Part shown: piece by piece, positions 36,000-49,092 of the stretch
How the letters are laid out: each line of letters begins with the position of its first letter
How positions within the stretch are numbered: position 1 is the first letter of the stretch
Source of the DNA: Eudromia elegans
Lineage: Eukaryota > Chordata > Aves > Tinamiformes > Tinamidae
Direction of reading: 5' to 3'
Assembly (NCBI GenBank): GCA_003342815.1
Contig: PTEX01000163.1
Location: 1,085,542-1,149,541, forward strand
DNA: 64,000 nt
Made by a program: the position numbers and the translations under genes
Notes under the pieces: generated by a model
What the model saw: the letters and a program-made list of their open reading frames with translations, nothing else
Databases searched by the model: none
Told to the model about the DNA's origin: nothing

Positions 36000-36240
36000 A
36001 GCACGAGGCACCCGCTCAAGTGTGCAGCCCTGCACCCTCCCTCCCCCAGCGCGGTGGGAGCCCGCGCTCCGAAGCCCGGGTTCCCGACGCGCTCGAGACG
36101 TACCGCGCAAGACGGTGCGAGCGCGCATGGGCCAGCGTTGACATCGATGTCAGCGTTAGCGCAGACTGCTTTGTGGGCTATGACTCATGCACTATAAAAG
36201 CTCCCCGGGCACCGTGAGAACGAGGCTGCAGCAGTGGAAA
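36000..36240 (+). promoter_or_regulatory. Promoter-like cluster: CpG-dense stretch, palindrome, AP-1 site, TATA box
   Basis: CpG dinucleotides are dense at about 36000-36140. They are followed by the perfect 14-bp palindrome TGACATCGATGTCA (36139-36152), whose TGACA/TGTCA halves are known TALE-homeodomain (MEIS/TGIF) words. Next come an AP-1 consensus TGACTCA (36181-36187) and a TATA box TATAAAAG (36193-36200). If used, transcription would start near 36225 on the plus strand. Downstream, a 14-codon frame starts at 36276 and a weak donor-like GGTAA lies at 36316-36320. No known first exon is recognised. Each motif is directly visible; promoter function is inference. Confidence 0.45.
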
Positions 36241-37575
36241 AAGCACGGCCGAGCCGCGGCTGCACCCAAGGACCCATGCAGCGCTTGCCTTTTACCCAGC
36301 TCCGGGAGAGGAAAGGGTAACCCCGAGGGCTGCCCCATGGCTGGTGTGCAGACGAGGGCCCATGGCTGAGTGCCAGCACGGCCTGCGCCACTGTAAGGAC
36401 CCTGTGGAGGCATTTGGCCACCACAAAGTGAGCTCCAGCTCGCTAATACTTTCCCAAAGAGATTAGGCTGGATATTCGCAATGTGCTGCGTGCCCCGGCG
36501 GGGCCGCGAGCCGTGGGATAGCCTTGCTGGAGGGGACGGCCATAAATCAGTGTGTGACACAAGCTAATGAGGAACATGACGCAGGGCGAGGAGCTGAGGG
36601 CTGCTGATAGCAAATGATGCTGTTGTGGCCGGGAACGTCGCATACGGCCTGGAAAGTGGCTTGTGGGCCGGAAGGAAAGGGAAGAGCAAGAGCTAAACAG
36701 CCCTTCTCCAAATTTTCCCCCAAATATTTACCTTCTGTAGATAGTAAATTCTGCCAGCTCAGAAGGTTGAATGTTCCAGAGAGCTGTGAGAAGGCTGAAA
36801 ACAGATTACATGTTTCTTCCTTAGAGAAATTCTTCAGGACATCTGGTGGACTGCTATAAAATCTCCCTATATTATGCTTTAATTTCATTTTGGGATAGTT
36901 CTGCTAAGCATCCTCTGCTTTAAAACCAGCAAACTTCATAAAGTATACAGAAAACTGAAAGGTCTACCAAGAACTGCAACTATGTTTTGGTAAGTTGTCA
37001 CCCCTGACTCGGTTTATTATAAATAATGGAGGAGGGAACATTAAAACATGAGCTCCGACAATTTTCACCAAGAGTCCAACAAAGAAAAAGACTATAGGTG
37101 TTGACAAGAATTGTTTGGTGGAGAATGATATTGCATATTCCAGAGCCTGTGAACATCAGCTTTACATAAACTTCTTCCATATGAGACGTTAATCAGGGAG
37201 GAGAACTGAGGAATCTGAAAACAATCAGCATTTCCCATTTCCAAATCCCAGTGTTTAATGCAAGCATTTCTTCGTATCCCTGCATATTGGAAGTGCGTGA
37301 GTCATTCTGGTTGTGCATGGACTGACCTGAAGTGGAAGCAGCTTCTGGGAAAATAGGTAGTGCCAGTGAATTAGAGCCTGGGAGGTTTAAACAAATGCAA
37401 GAAGGAAGCCAGCAGCGAGTGAGACTAAAATTGCAGATATATGCACGTGTAGTTTAGATAGATAGAGGGACAGGCAGACAGACAGATGCAATACTATATG
37501 CCCTACAAATTAACTGGAAGTATCCACAAATTTAATTTAATAGCCATTTGCAAAAAAACAAAGAGCATACGTAGC

Positions 37576-37597
37576 AATATATTCATATGAATATATT
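37576..37597. repeat. Perfect 22-bp AT-rich palindrome
   Basis: The half-site AATATATTCAT is followed directly by its exact reverse complement ATGAATATATT. AT-rich self-complementary DNA like this can extrude as a cruciform and is a known source of small rearrangements. It lies in a wider AT-rich block at 37545-37625. Confidence 0.97.
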
Positions 37598-40261
37598 TCA
37601 TATGTATATAAAAATATATTTTGCATACCTTTTGAAGCAGATTTTGGAAGGAGGGAATAGCTTTCAGAAAAGTAAGCAATCGTAGTTGACAGCATATAAG
37701 CAGGATTTCAATTTTGCCATTTGAAATGACACTTTAATTTGCATAAATGCAAAATGCATTTGACAAAGAAAAGAGGCCGGTTGCCCTATTTACCTTTTGT
37801 ACAGAGCCTTGGTGGAGGACTATGGTTTGTTTGAAAAATATGTGATGTTCCCAAGGGAACAGAATCCCTAGTAGCCATTGGACTGATCAGGGACCCAATG
37901 ATCTTTTGCTCTCAAGTTATGCCAGTATAAAACCAGGGAAATTCTGCTGGCTTCAAGGACTTGTATTAAGGTGACTCTTGGCTACAAGGGTAAAAAAAGA
38001 CAGAAAGGATGACCAGAGCATTGCTGCTAACTCAGAGCAGCGCTCTGGAGGACATCAGGGCTGGCCCAGGAAATGCAGCTGAGCTTTCAGAAGTCATTTC
38101 ATGGGGGGGTGAAGAGCAGCTGGCCCAAGCCAGGAGCAGAGACAGAGATGCCCCTGCTGCACCCCTCATCCATGGGGCAAGGCAGCTCCCTGCCCGTGCG
38201 CTCTGCAAGCGCTCACAAGTGCTCATGGCCTACCCCAGCAAAGAGGAGGGCGGCGTGGCTGCCGCTATGTGCTCGTCCCTGACCCCGCTAGCACAGCGGG
38301 TGGTGGCACACAGATCCCACCCTTCTCCACACCACAGGAGGTGGCGCAGGTCACCAAAGCTCCCGTAAGGCTGTAGCGGCCCTGCCCTGCACGCACCAAA
38401 CTGACTCATCCAGCTCTCCCACGGTCAGACCCCTCCTCGCTCCGCTGGGCAGCTAGAGGCAACGAGGGAGGTTGCACTGCAAAGCACAAGGAAAGCCGAA
38501 ACAACCTTAAAAACACAGACAGCCAGGAAGCTGAGCTCCACAGCATGAGCACGCAGCTCTGCCAGCGAAGATATATCAGGTTATTATCAGTGTCACACAG
38601 CGTTTACGAGCTCGTGTAAGAGAAACCGCGGTGATGTTTGCATGCGTAGGACCTGGCCTGGAGCCTGAAGATCTTCCCGTGATAGGAGAGAACACAGGAT
38701 TCCGGTTATGGGTGCTAAGAGGCCATATGGACGAAGGAGAAATAGGAAATGAGCCTCCTGCTTCATAACGAGGATCCTTGCCAGAGAGTGAGGAGCTCAT
38801 GGAGATCACGGGCCCAGCTGGAAAGCCTGCAGACAAACTGATGGCTTATTTTTGAGGCTGTACACTACCTGCTCTTTGCGTTGACATCGGGAGGCTTCTA
38901 CAAACAAACCTTGGGACCACCTCAGAGTGAAGACCGAGCAGCCACCAGAACCTAACGCAGAAATGCGGCAGTGACAGCAGCCAGCGCAAAGAGGCTGCAG
39001 CTCAAATATTGCCACGTGATGCGCTCATGCCATTCCTATTTAAACCAGAAGTGATTTCACCAGTTCACATTAGGGGCAAAACTTGCATTAAACCACGGAG
39101 CGCGGCCTTTTCCTAACAATAACGACTTTTTGCCTGAACAAAGCGACATTGTTCTAGGCAGGCTCGGGACACCATGCCCAGGCCCCTGGGAGAGCTGTCG
39201 CTCTGACGTGTCCACCATTTCCAGGCCCCAGCAGAGAGGGCACCAGGCAGCACGCGGCCCTGCTGCAACTTGTGCCAGCGTGCCCAGGATGTCATGGGCA
39301 CCTCTCTGCCTTGTGCTCCCAAAGCCTGCAGGAAACACCAGGGTGGCTCGATCTGATCTCTTCCTACAGCTGTATTAAAGTGGGTCGAATATTCAGCACG
39401 CACTGTGTGACAACGCACTGTTAAGACCAATATTCTGAATTATCTAATTTTTTTTTGTCAATTTTTTTCTCTCCATGCTCTTGGGGAATTTATATATATT
39501 TTAATTACATTCTTTTCTGTGAAGTGAGTCTGAAAGATTAATGCAAAGTCAAGCAATCTTTTGTACTTAAACCAAGTCCCTCACACATACTAAAAAGAGG
39601 GAAAGAAGGACATCCGCCTATTCTTGGGTAGCGAATATTTACACAGTCCTGGAGTAATGATTTGACTCCAATGTTCCTCCTGCCAACCAGAAGTGCCAGT
39701 ATTATACACACTCTTTCAAATAACATGGCATTTTTGGAGATTTAAGTGCCTTGAAGGTAGACCAATCTCCAAATTAGAGTTCTTAATCCCACAAGTAACT
39801 GAACACAATCATTGTGGAGAGCCAGCAGATAACTGCAAGTCTCTGTGCTCTGCAAGATGAGGCTAAGGATCAGAAACAGAAGGGAAAATCTCTTTGTAGT
39901 GTGCCTGGCTTCCCCCTACTCACTCCCAGGGCTACCACATGTAGCTCCAACCTATGGCTCTTCTAATCAAACATGGTTATGTATGTGTGATGAGCCACAG
40001 TGATGAGCCAGGTACCTCAACCTCTTCTGGCAAATTTGCTATATGCCAGGCGCTTTCTCCCCCAAAAGCCTAACCTAAGCTTTCCTTTCCTTGACCTTTG
40101 GCCAGCACTCGCTGTCCTACCATAAATAATTCCCCGCCTTTGTTTAAACGGTTAGACTGCAAGTATTTATTACCTGTGATCATATTCCCAAGGACTTTTC
40201 TTGTCATTGCTAATATACTGTTCTGTAGTTCCTCATCATAAGTTTTACCCTCCAGTGTGAC

Positions 40262-40400
40262 TTTCTCCCCTTCCTTCCTTCCATTTATCCATCCTTCCGT
40301 CATTCTGTCTCTCCATCCATCTGTCTGTTCATCTTTCATTCTGCTCATCTGGATGTCCTTCCTCCATTCACCCATCCCTCTGGACTTCCACCCCTCCTGA
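40262..40400. repeat. Degenerate (TCCA/TTCC)n pyrimidine-rich tract
   Basis: Imperfect CTTCC, ATCC and CATC words dominate about 140 bp, with almost no G on the plus strand over its first two thirds. On the minus strand it reads as Asp/Glu/Arg/Met-rich low-complexity peptide. Confidence 0.8.
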
Positions 40401-41399
40401 CCTGACCACAAAGACAAGACACAGGCAGTGCTCAGCCTCACGTGCCTGCCCAGATGGCACCTCCACGTCTTAGGATCAGTTCCTCCTCTATATCCTTCAA
40501 AGCAGCGCTGCAATATTTCCCCAGGCCTCTGTTGCCATCCACTGCCTGACTGGCATTTCCCTAAGTGCGTGACGGCTACAAGATCCCGTGAGAGGAGCCC
40601 TTTGCCCCTTGGGCACAAGTGGGATTTTGTGAGAGCACCTTTCCCTGCAGAACTGACCACAAAAAATAGAACTGAAAGATAGAGTCTTCTCTTAGAGAGC
40701 CAAGAAACAATCCTCTAGTGAATGTCTGTTTCTACGGCTTGGCTGATTTTCTTTTAGCCAGCTTGCGGTGAGAGGACAAGCCAAGGAGATCACCAAAAGG
40801 AGCGTATAAAGAAGCAATGCATTTGCAGATTGTCTGCAAGGAAGAGAAACTTGTCTTTCGAGTGATGGAGAAGGAAGGGTTTTGCGGTGGTGCAAAGGGC
40901 ATGCTTGCTGTGCACAGCTTACAAAACCCACCAGATTGCCACAGTTTTCACTTGACCATCAGTGACTGGTCCTGTGTAACCCTGCTCCCAAACAACACTA
41001 TTATACCCAGGCTAAGGACAGTCAAATTTCATTAGCTCTTCTGAAAAACATATGGAGGAAACAAAATATTGGAGGATACTCCAGTGACAGTTAATGACAT
41101 TACTGAAATTACTATAAATATCATCTTTAATCTAATCAAAAACAGTATATCAAAGGCATTAAGGCTGCAGATGCTTACTGTGCCAGGGGGGAACCAAATG
41201 AAGCCTTACAGATGTGTCACACTGTGAAGTTATATTTGCATAATAGAAAATGAATGCTGGCCCTGTCTCAGGTTTCTGCTGCTTTTTAAACTGGACACTA
41301 CATTTAGTGAAAATCTTTTTTAGATTTTACCTCGTTGAGGTAAAGATAAAGGCAAACAAAAATATAAATCAGCTGTGGACCAAAGAATCCCAGTGAAGA

Positions 41400-41560
41400 C
41401 AATTTATCCCTTGCTAATTATTACCTGAACTAGTCTATGATGCATTTAATTAGCTTCATTTCTCTTGAAAACACATTTCACTGATTATGGGGTAAGAATC
41501 AACAAAGTAGCATCAATAATTTAATTAACTGGTTAGCACATTTTCTTCTCTCCTAATTCC
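41400..41560. promoter_or_regulatory. Candidate regulatory block, clustered homeodomain words
   Basis: Within 160 bp there are GCTAATTATTACC, GCATTTAATTAGC and AATTTAATTAACTGG, plus TGATGCATTT. Three TAATTA-type cores in so short a span stand out from the surroundings. No repeat or frame explains it. Confidence 0.35.
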
Positions 41561-44500
41561 TGCTTTTGATTTTCGTGTAGCTGCTTTAAGAGTCTGAATT
41601 TTCAGGGGGTTGTCTCTGGGCAACCGGAGCTAGCGCTGAGTGAAGGGGCCCCTATCAGCCTGACCTTTGCAATATGATTTTGCTATTGTAGGCAGAGAAT
41701 GCGTCCGTGCCCTTGCGGGGTCTCGAGCACCTCAGCGAACACTTCTGGGAAATAAGATAACAGGTGTATGGTTATTAAGTGCAGGCACAGCGCTGCTTAC
41801 GGCTGGAAAAACGAGCAGGGGCAGCTCGCCTCCCGCTGCTGCGCTTGGGTTTCCTCTCCCGTGGAGAGGGGAGCGGGAGATGCTCCCCCACGGCGCACAG
41901 TGCTGCTTCCTGAGCCGGGCTACCTCTGAAGCGACAGAGCTGCAGTGGCCTCAGGCTCCTACAAGCAGGATCCAGGACAGGTTTACTGCCTTGGCCGGAA
42001 AAAATGTCACATTTTCCCCTTCTGTGTCAACCCAGGGCGCTAAGTTGCTGGGACTATAAAAATCGCATTAAAAAATAGAGTTTCTAGTGGCTTTTTTTTT
42101 TTTTAGACATTGTACAGAAAGAAGAGGGGCAGGAAAACAAATGTCACTTGTTTGTTTTAATTATTTCAAGAGAAGATGTTTCCAGACTGGGAGAAAGGCA
42201 TGTGGACTGACGATAGCACAGAAATAGAAAGCAGCCTTTTGAAAGGAGATTTTGAGGTTGTGCTAAAAAGGTTGTGTTGAAAATAGGCATTAGCAGAGGC
42301 AGGGCAGAGATAATGTGGAATAATCCTACTAGTTCAACACAAACGACATGTAGGGAAGGTGGCCACCCCTTTGCTCGTAAGCCACACCAAGGTGGACAGC
42401 AGAGCCATGTCTCCATGTGCTGTCTGGAGATGGGCTTCATTAGACTGTATACTAGGTTTTACCTGGCACAGGGCCCATATGTGCTCTACGCTGGAGAAAA
42501 TGGATTTTGCCCTAAAAGATTATGTGCCTGGATTTATTTATGCTGCAATTTGCATGAAGATATTAACTTTAAAATTAGTCCCCAAAAAGCACCAGGAAAA
42601 GAAAGAGGTTGGCTGGAAAAGGATTTCAGTTCAGTCTTAATTTAAAGTGGAAAATAATGTTTGCCTTGCTGTATGCCAAGTATATTAGAAGGATTTGAGA
42701 TTATAATATAGAGTAGGTTAATGGCAGTTTCATAATCTAATCTGCTGCTGAATTCTGACTGTAGCAGCCCGTCGTTCCTCTTCTGGCTTAGAAGGTCATT
42801 GTGTTTTTGTGAATTCAGTAGATTCTGAGAGTTGAAAGTTGAAAGCTCGGTGATTTAAATTCACTACGCGGCTAAGTGCTAAGGCTGAGGCGCAGTGAAT
42901 AATTGCAGCGTGGAGTCCTTTATGCGTTGCGAATTCTCCAGCTCTCTGGGCCAGCAACCGAAGGCAGCCCATGGATTTTTCCCACCTACTCCAATGGGTG
43001 CCCACTTGGTGCACCTCATCCTCCTCTTTTGCAGAGGTTTGCACCAACAGTGCCCAGCTCTGCTCTCAGGCAGCAACCAGGAGGCAGAAACTACAGGACA
43101 CACCAGCAATTTTAAGCACAGCTCATTTGCTCCACTTTCTGTAGTGCCATAAAACAAGAAAAGCTAAGTGCTGAAAGGCTAACACAGAAAGCGTGGGCCG
43201 AATACCGTGGCTTTCAGGGCATCCTCTTATCCGTGGGTGGGAGGAGACCTCCCCGTGTGCCCACCAGACTGTGTAGGAGCTCAGCGTGGGCAGCCACCTT
43301 CTTGTTGCTTTGCGGGCTGCTGGGGGCCAGCAAGAAAGGAGTGACCTCAGGCTGTGCAAACCCCAGGTCCATGAATCCCATCGAGTATGAAAGCACATTG
43401 TCCTGTTTTCCCTGAGAGCTGCACAGCGATTTCGGACACGTCGTGCTCCACGTACGGCAGATCTGACATGAGGCAGCATCCCCTTGTCTTGGGTTTTCCC
43501 AGCTGCATGAATACATGAAGTGACTGTGCCTTTGGAATGATGCTTTTCAGATGCCATGACTGAAAATATTGACAGGCGCCACGTGGCTTTAGTGCTTTGA
43601 TATTTATGGGGGCAGGCTGGGGAAGGAGGAGGGCAATGCCCAATTGTTTGGAAGGGGAATATGTAAGGAAGATGAAGGAGCAGCAGTCAGCAACTGGTAC
43701 GCCTAACCTACAAATGTCAGCTCTACAGAGTGAGTCAGTCTAAAAATAACCTCCAATTGTCTTCAAGCTATTCCAGCAGCACAGAGAGAGCGTGAGTGGT
43801 TGGGAAAAATCACCAGCGGGGGGAAGAAGGATTCTGCATATGCTTTTTACAAAAGCCTATGCTTTTGGAAAAAATCTGATTAAAACAAGAACAACAAGAA
43901 GAAGATATTCCAAGCTCTCAGAAGTCTAGATCCACATTAATCTTGTCTAACTGTATTCACTCTATTATTTTACCACTGTTTATTTTACCTCTGAAAAGCC
44001 TCATGGGCTGAATTCCAAATATTCCCTGAAACACTGTAAATGTAAAACATGGATATGCTTGCAGAACGGCATGAGAATGTGCCTCCTCATCCAGACTTTC
44101 TAGACTTAATATTTTAAATTAGAATATTGAGTATCTCTCCCTGTAATTTGCATGCTTTCTTTTTAGCAGCTTCCCTGTTCATTTACTCCCAATAAAGTAT
44201 TCCTGTCTCTTTTCAGAGATCGTTGAAACACAGATTGTCTATGGTAGCACTATATTGATCTAAAATAATATTTCAGGATAATTTTTTAATACATGATCCA
44301 GAAAGCTGTAGATGTATACCATTTTTTTTTCCCTAGTTGAAGCTCTATAACATTATAGGGCTTAGCACACAGAGGCTTCCAACATAAGAGCCAGAATAAT
44401 GCCATTGCCATTCCATCCCTACGCACTAATATTTGGTATAGCAAACAAACAAACCCCAAAAGAGGGGCTCTGACACATGTGACATTTAAAAGCAGCAAGC

Positions 44501-46199
44501 TAGAGTGACCAATTTTGGACCTAAAATCTTCTTCTGTCCTGTTACATTGTCCTTTTCTACACAATGGGTGGAAAAAACCCTCAGTGGAGTTCTTGACATA
44601 GTCTCCCATCTTGATTTAAGCTGTTTTAGTTGATTGTTTGGATCTTTCCTGGATTCACTGGAATTGGTCTCAGGCATGGACCCACATCACAGAAGTGTAG
44701 CTAGACTTCATCAGACCACTACATTTGGACTCCAAACATCCAACCTTTTAATGTTGCAGAAGCTCCATATGTGGCTCCAACATGCCAGATGGCCTAAAAT
44801 ATACACTGTCCTAAACACTCCAACACCTCTCCCACTCTGCAAAGCCACTGAACAGCAGACACACAGTAAACACAGAACTGAATACCCTCAGAGATGAGAG
44901 CTACTCATGGCAAAATTGAATACTCTCAGTTCAAGAGATCAGTTCTCCAGTATGTGCGGTTAACTGGTTTGTTTTACTCACTTATGCCCTCTTTTCTAGT
45001 TCATTTAAATGACACCTCTCTGAGAGCTGATGGCAGGAGGCTTCAGTGACAGAGTGCCAGGGCTGTTTATATTTACATCATTGGTCTGAATCCAAGAGAG
45101 GCTGATAGGGAAAGAAAATATTAGCCATCTGCCCAATGCGTGATAGCCTTTACAGCAATAAAACCCAGTATGGATTAGATATGGAGGTTGTCTGAATCTC
45201 CCTCAGTAGGGCTGCCCATCCAGCTTGGAGAAGGGTGTCCTCAACAAAATGGAAATGTTGCTACCCCTGCTGACCTGCTGTTCGACGCTCAGGGACCTTT
45301 CACGCACAGCACCTGAGAGCTTTTAGAAACACTAACTTTTGACAAATATTGAAGGAAACTGTTGAGGGAGGGGGTGGAAGTGAATGCATCCTCCACTGTT
45401 CTTTCTCATGGTGCATTACGTTGTTGATAAGCCAACAGATGCCACACAACGTTCAGCATTTCTGGAAGCTCTTCCAAAGGCTCAGTTGGAAGGTAGACCT
45501 TGTCCATTACTACCCTGCTGTAATGGTCCTCCTTGCCAAATCAGAGCTCTATATTTTAATATTTCCTGCTTATGATTACATTATGCCCCTTACAAAAATC
45601 GTCCAGCTGTAAAGGTGGCACTTTGTGCAGTTTACAGCCTTAGACCTGATGAGGTGTGTGTAGTTCATAGGCTCTACCAGGCTTACTAGTGGAGGTGCAG
45701 CATGTTGAAGGCTGCTGTCTTCATTCATGTGATCTTCTTTTCCTTTGCCTAACCTACAACATACGGAACAGCCTCTCATACAGGTCACTGCCCTGCCAAA
45801 CTGGCTACCTTGGGAATTGCTGTACAATCACAGCAAACGATAACACCGGGTGAGGAAGGTTATACCTCAATAATTAAAACTAAATAGACTGAACAGAAAA
45901 AATATCTTAAATCCCACTCAGAGGATAAATACCTTGAGAGGAGCTAGGTGCTCTGCCCCCTCCAAAAATTGTTAGGCTTGTGGCAGGATCCAGCACCAGG
46001 GATTCGTAGGAGAAGATGCTGCTCCCGTGCATGGGTGGGTTTTGCAGCCCTTCTGCCCTGGCTTCCCAGGAGTCCTCAGCAGTCACAGGGGGGAAAGCTG
46101 TGGGCCCCTCATGCGGTAGTCTCGTGGCAAAACATTTGCATTTCCTTGTTTTCTTGTGCCCCAGACAAAAGGGGTTTGTACCACATATGACGGACTTGA
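41561..46199. other. Gene-free stretch
   Basis: No recognised exon or element. 41640-41960 is CpG-richer. An X-box-like inverted repeat, GTTGTC and GGCAAC spaced by four bases, lies at 41609-41624. Frames up to 144 codons (minus-strand 43123-43557) show no known motif. There is a T run near 42092-42104. Confidence 0.5.
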
Positions 46200-46460
46200 T
46201 CGCACCAGCTACTCTTTAGCATATGAGGCAGTAATAAATGCAGAGAGAAGTAACATGCCTCAGGACAATTTGGGCATTATGCAAAGGTCACTCTCTTCAG
46301 ACCCTAATTGCTCAGCAAAACTGACATTTAAATTGTATATCATTAAAATCATAACAAATTTATTTACCTCCTCCCTTATTGGGATCATTTCTTGCATACA
46401 TTACACATTTGATATAGCACATGCTACTGAGGTCAGAGTGCGTTTGCATCATAAAATAGT
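46200..46460. promoter_or_regulatory. Candidate regulatory block, AT-rich
   Basis: A repeat-free AT-rich segment with CATTATGCAAAGG, CCTAATTGCTC, ACATTTAAATTG and TATCATTAAAATC words. The texture matches the other candidate elements. Function is inferred only. Confidence 0.25.
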
Positions 46461-48308
46461 GTCTTGGGGAATCACGATGACACCCGGCGCTAGGCGCAGG
46501 GTATTATTCCTTTACTGGCTGTCCTTGCAGGAGCTCTCACAAAGCCCCAGCAACTGGGGAGGCCCGATGTTCTCTAGGCTTTGCAAGAGAGTCTGGGGTC
46601 CATATTAAGAAGGGCAAACAACACAGTAAATAAAGTAAGCAAATAATAGGGTGAACCGTTCTGGACCGTGAAGAGGACTTTGTAGCAAGAAGCATAACAA
46701 ACAGAGTGTGCATGTGAAGCTCTGATTCAGTCTGAACTGCTCCTTCAGAGCAAGCTTTGACATGTATATGTATTTATAAACGTATATATTGAGATATCTC
46801 TCTGTCTATTTCAAAAGAGAGCATTCAAACCTGAATTTTCCAGATATTAAAAACAGCACTGTTTTTAAGAACTGGATACTTTGCTCATCATTTTCTTTTT
46901 CACTCACCATGATCAGACATCAAACACAGCATTTTAGCTGCATCAGCCTTGAAACCATATTTGCTGCTATCATAGCACCTCTGTGTGTTACTATTTGCTA
47001 TAAAAGATCAGTTGAAGGCAGATGAGCTAAAAGCATGTTTAAATGAGATAGCTAGAATAATTTTAGGTGTCTTCAGTGTTCTCTGTTTAATTTTCTGCAT
47101 TTCTTTGATATATGCAGTTATTTACTTACCTTCCCAATGCACTTCAGGACAGTCAGAGCTGTGTACCATAAAAGAGAAAACAAGATCTTGTAGTTATAAT
47201 CACGAGAGCCCGATGCCAGAGCCAGAGGCTGAAGGAGGTCTAGCTTCCCTTCTTAGCTGAAGATGAAATAACCCTCACTGGTTTGTTCTGTGTGCTTAGC
47301 TCATTGTTTCCTTTTTTCTAGGAAGAAAGATTTTCCCATCAGAGACTTGGGAGCACAGGGGACTCATTTGTTTTCCTAAAACCCATGAAGAAAATGTTTA
47401 CTTGCTGCTTTATGAGGCCTGAACCAATGTCTGCTGGACTCTTTATGTTCATTGATTTTTTTTTTTTTAATTTAAGCTGAATGAATATTTTTGCTGAAAA
47501 ATGAATTTGTCAAAAAAATGTAGTTGTTTGAACAAACAACTTCCAAAATTGACTTATACTTGGTAAACAGTGTTGGCTGGGAAAGAAACAGGAAATATTC
47601 ATAAGAACCTAACTGAGACATTCCATGTTTTTCTTTGGAAATCCTATCTTTGTTTCACATATGGCATATTTTTTTCAAAGGCTACAAAGAGGGATTTGGG
47701 TTGGCTAGACTCTGTAGTCTTAGTCTTTTGTTTGTTTGTTTTGAGATTGGTCGTGAAACCAAAGGATTGTACAAAAGTTTCTTCCTCTTTTTCCATCCTA
47801 TCTTCTTTGTATCATCTCTGATTGCTTTTTGCTGTCTGCCTTCATAATTTTAAATCCCCCTTCCTGGCACTGATTCAGCTGAACAGACTCTAAACTATTA
47901 ATCTCTGCATTTGTTGTAAGCAAAAGATGCTGTCAATGGCTGGCAGAAACCTCTTACATGAAAGCTTATGCAAAATATAACAGACAGGTATGCTGCTGTG
48001 CTTTCATGTATTGATCTCAAAACACGCTATAAAGGAGACTAGAGGTAAAATCTGTAGCCTGGGTGAGATTTGCCAGTAGGCCAAGGGTTTTTCCCTATTC
48101 CCTATGGGGAAGGAGCAGTGAAGAGCCAAAAGGGACTGCTGTATCTCATCCATAACAGATCCATCAAAGGGTAACCCTTTCACCTGCAGCAAACTTTGCT
48201 GCTAAATCTATAGTTTATCCCACATCTGTATGAGCCATCGGGGTTCCTTCTGATTGAAACAAACCAAGTCACTGGGGTTGCATTTATTGTCCTGTTTCTC
48301 ATCCGGTC

Positions 48309-48338
48309 ACATATATATATGTATATATTTATATATAA
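48309..48338. repeat. Imperfect (TA)n repeat
   Basis: ATATATATATGTATATATTT followed by ATATATAAAA, about 30 bp of mostly alternating TA. Confidence 0.85.
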
Positions 48339-49074
48339 AAGGATGTACCTACCTCAGACTAGCTCTCATCCTGGTTCTCCTGCGTGGTGCCTGGTCCTGA
48401 GAGCTCCCATGGAGCACAAAGTCTGGCCGCTGCCTGCCCTTGAGCTGGTGGCACGGTAGGGAGGGCTGCAGGCAGGCGGGCTGGCACACGGCCTGGGACC
48501 GCTCTCCCTTCCCAGCTGTCCCACTCCTGGCAGGACCCAACCGGTCAGCAGAGGCCAGCTGGCCGCTGCGGCGGGGTGCAGGAGATGGGCCCACAAGAGC
48601 AGCTCCCTGCAAGACACGGATGTGGCGTGTGCCGCAGAGCCCGAGCAAGCTTGGGAGGTGGTGGCCTGTTGGGTTTGGCTGGTCGCAGCTGGCTTCTCTT
48701 CTGGTTTTGTTCTCCACGAAGGTTAGCTCCTGGAAAATCTGCCTTCTTGACCTATCTCTCTTCCTGACTGTCTTCTGAATTGCCTCATTTCCTCTCTGGT
48801 AGCGCAAGAGAGGCGGCCTGAAATCTCTCTTCTCATTGTGCTTTTAAGTTACTTTCTATTTATTTAATCTATCGCTAAAATTCAATGCAGACACTTCCTT
48901 TCAGAAAAAAAGAAAAAAATCAAGGAACAGAGCACTCCTTTCCTTTTATGATGTTGCCTGATTTTATCAACCATGGCCAGATACTTTGTTTTGCCATTAC
49001 AAGTCAGGAACTTGAACGCCCAAACCAAACCCATACAGGAGTTTCCCCAGGACATTGTTCTTCTTTTGGGGACC

Positions 49075-49092
49075 TTTTTTTTTTTTTTTTTT
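49075..49092. repeat. Poly(T) run of 18
   Basis: An uninterrupted run of T. No retroposon is recognisable beside it. Confidence 0.9.

Larger units (their letters stand above)
36241..41399. other. Long gene-free stretch
   Basis: No recognised exon. It includes a 22-bp perfect palindrome at 37576-37597 within AT-rich DNA, a CTCF-like word at 38334-38347 in a GC-richer segment (38000-38560), and a degenerate TCCA/TTCC pyrimidine tract at 40262-40400. The 196-codon minus-strand frame at 40070-40660 runs through that tract and is explained by it. Confidence 0.55.

Noticed and set aside
40070..40660. 196-codon minus-strand frame rich in Asp, Arg, Met and Gly
   Set aside because: Its middle reads through the degenerate TCCA tract, and the remaining parts show no domain.
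41609..41624. X-box-like inverted repeat GTTGTC / GGCAAC
   Set aside because: The half-sites are spaced four bases apart, wider than RFX sites normally allow.
46985..47260. 91-codon frame with a membrane-segment-like stretch
   Set aside because: A single hydrophobic stretch is common in AT-rich random sequence. There is no signal-peptide context or known homologue.
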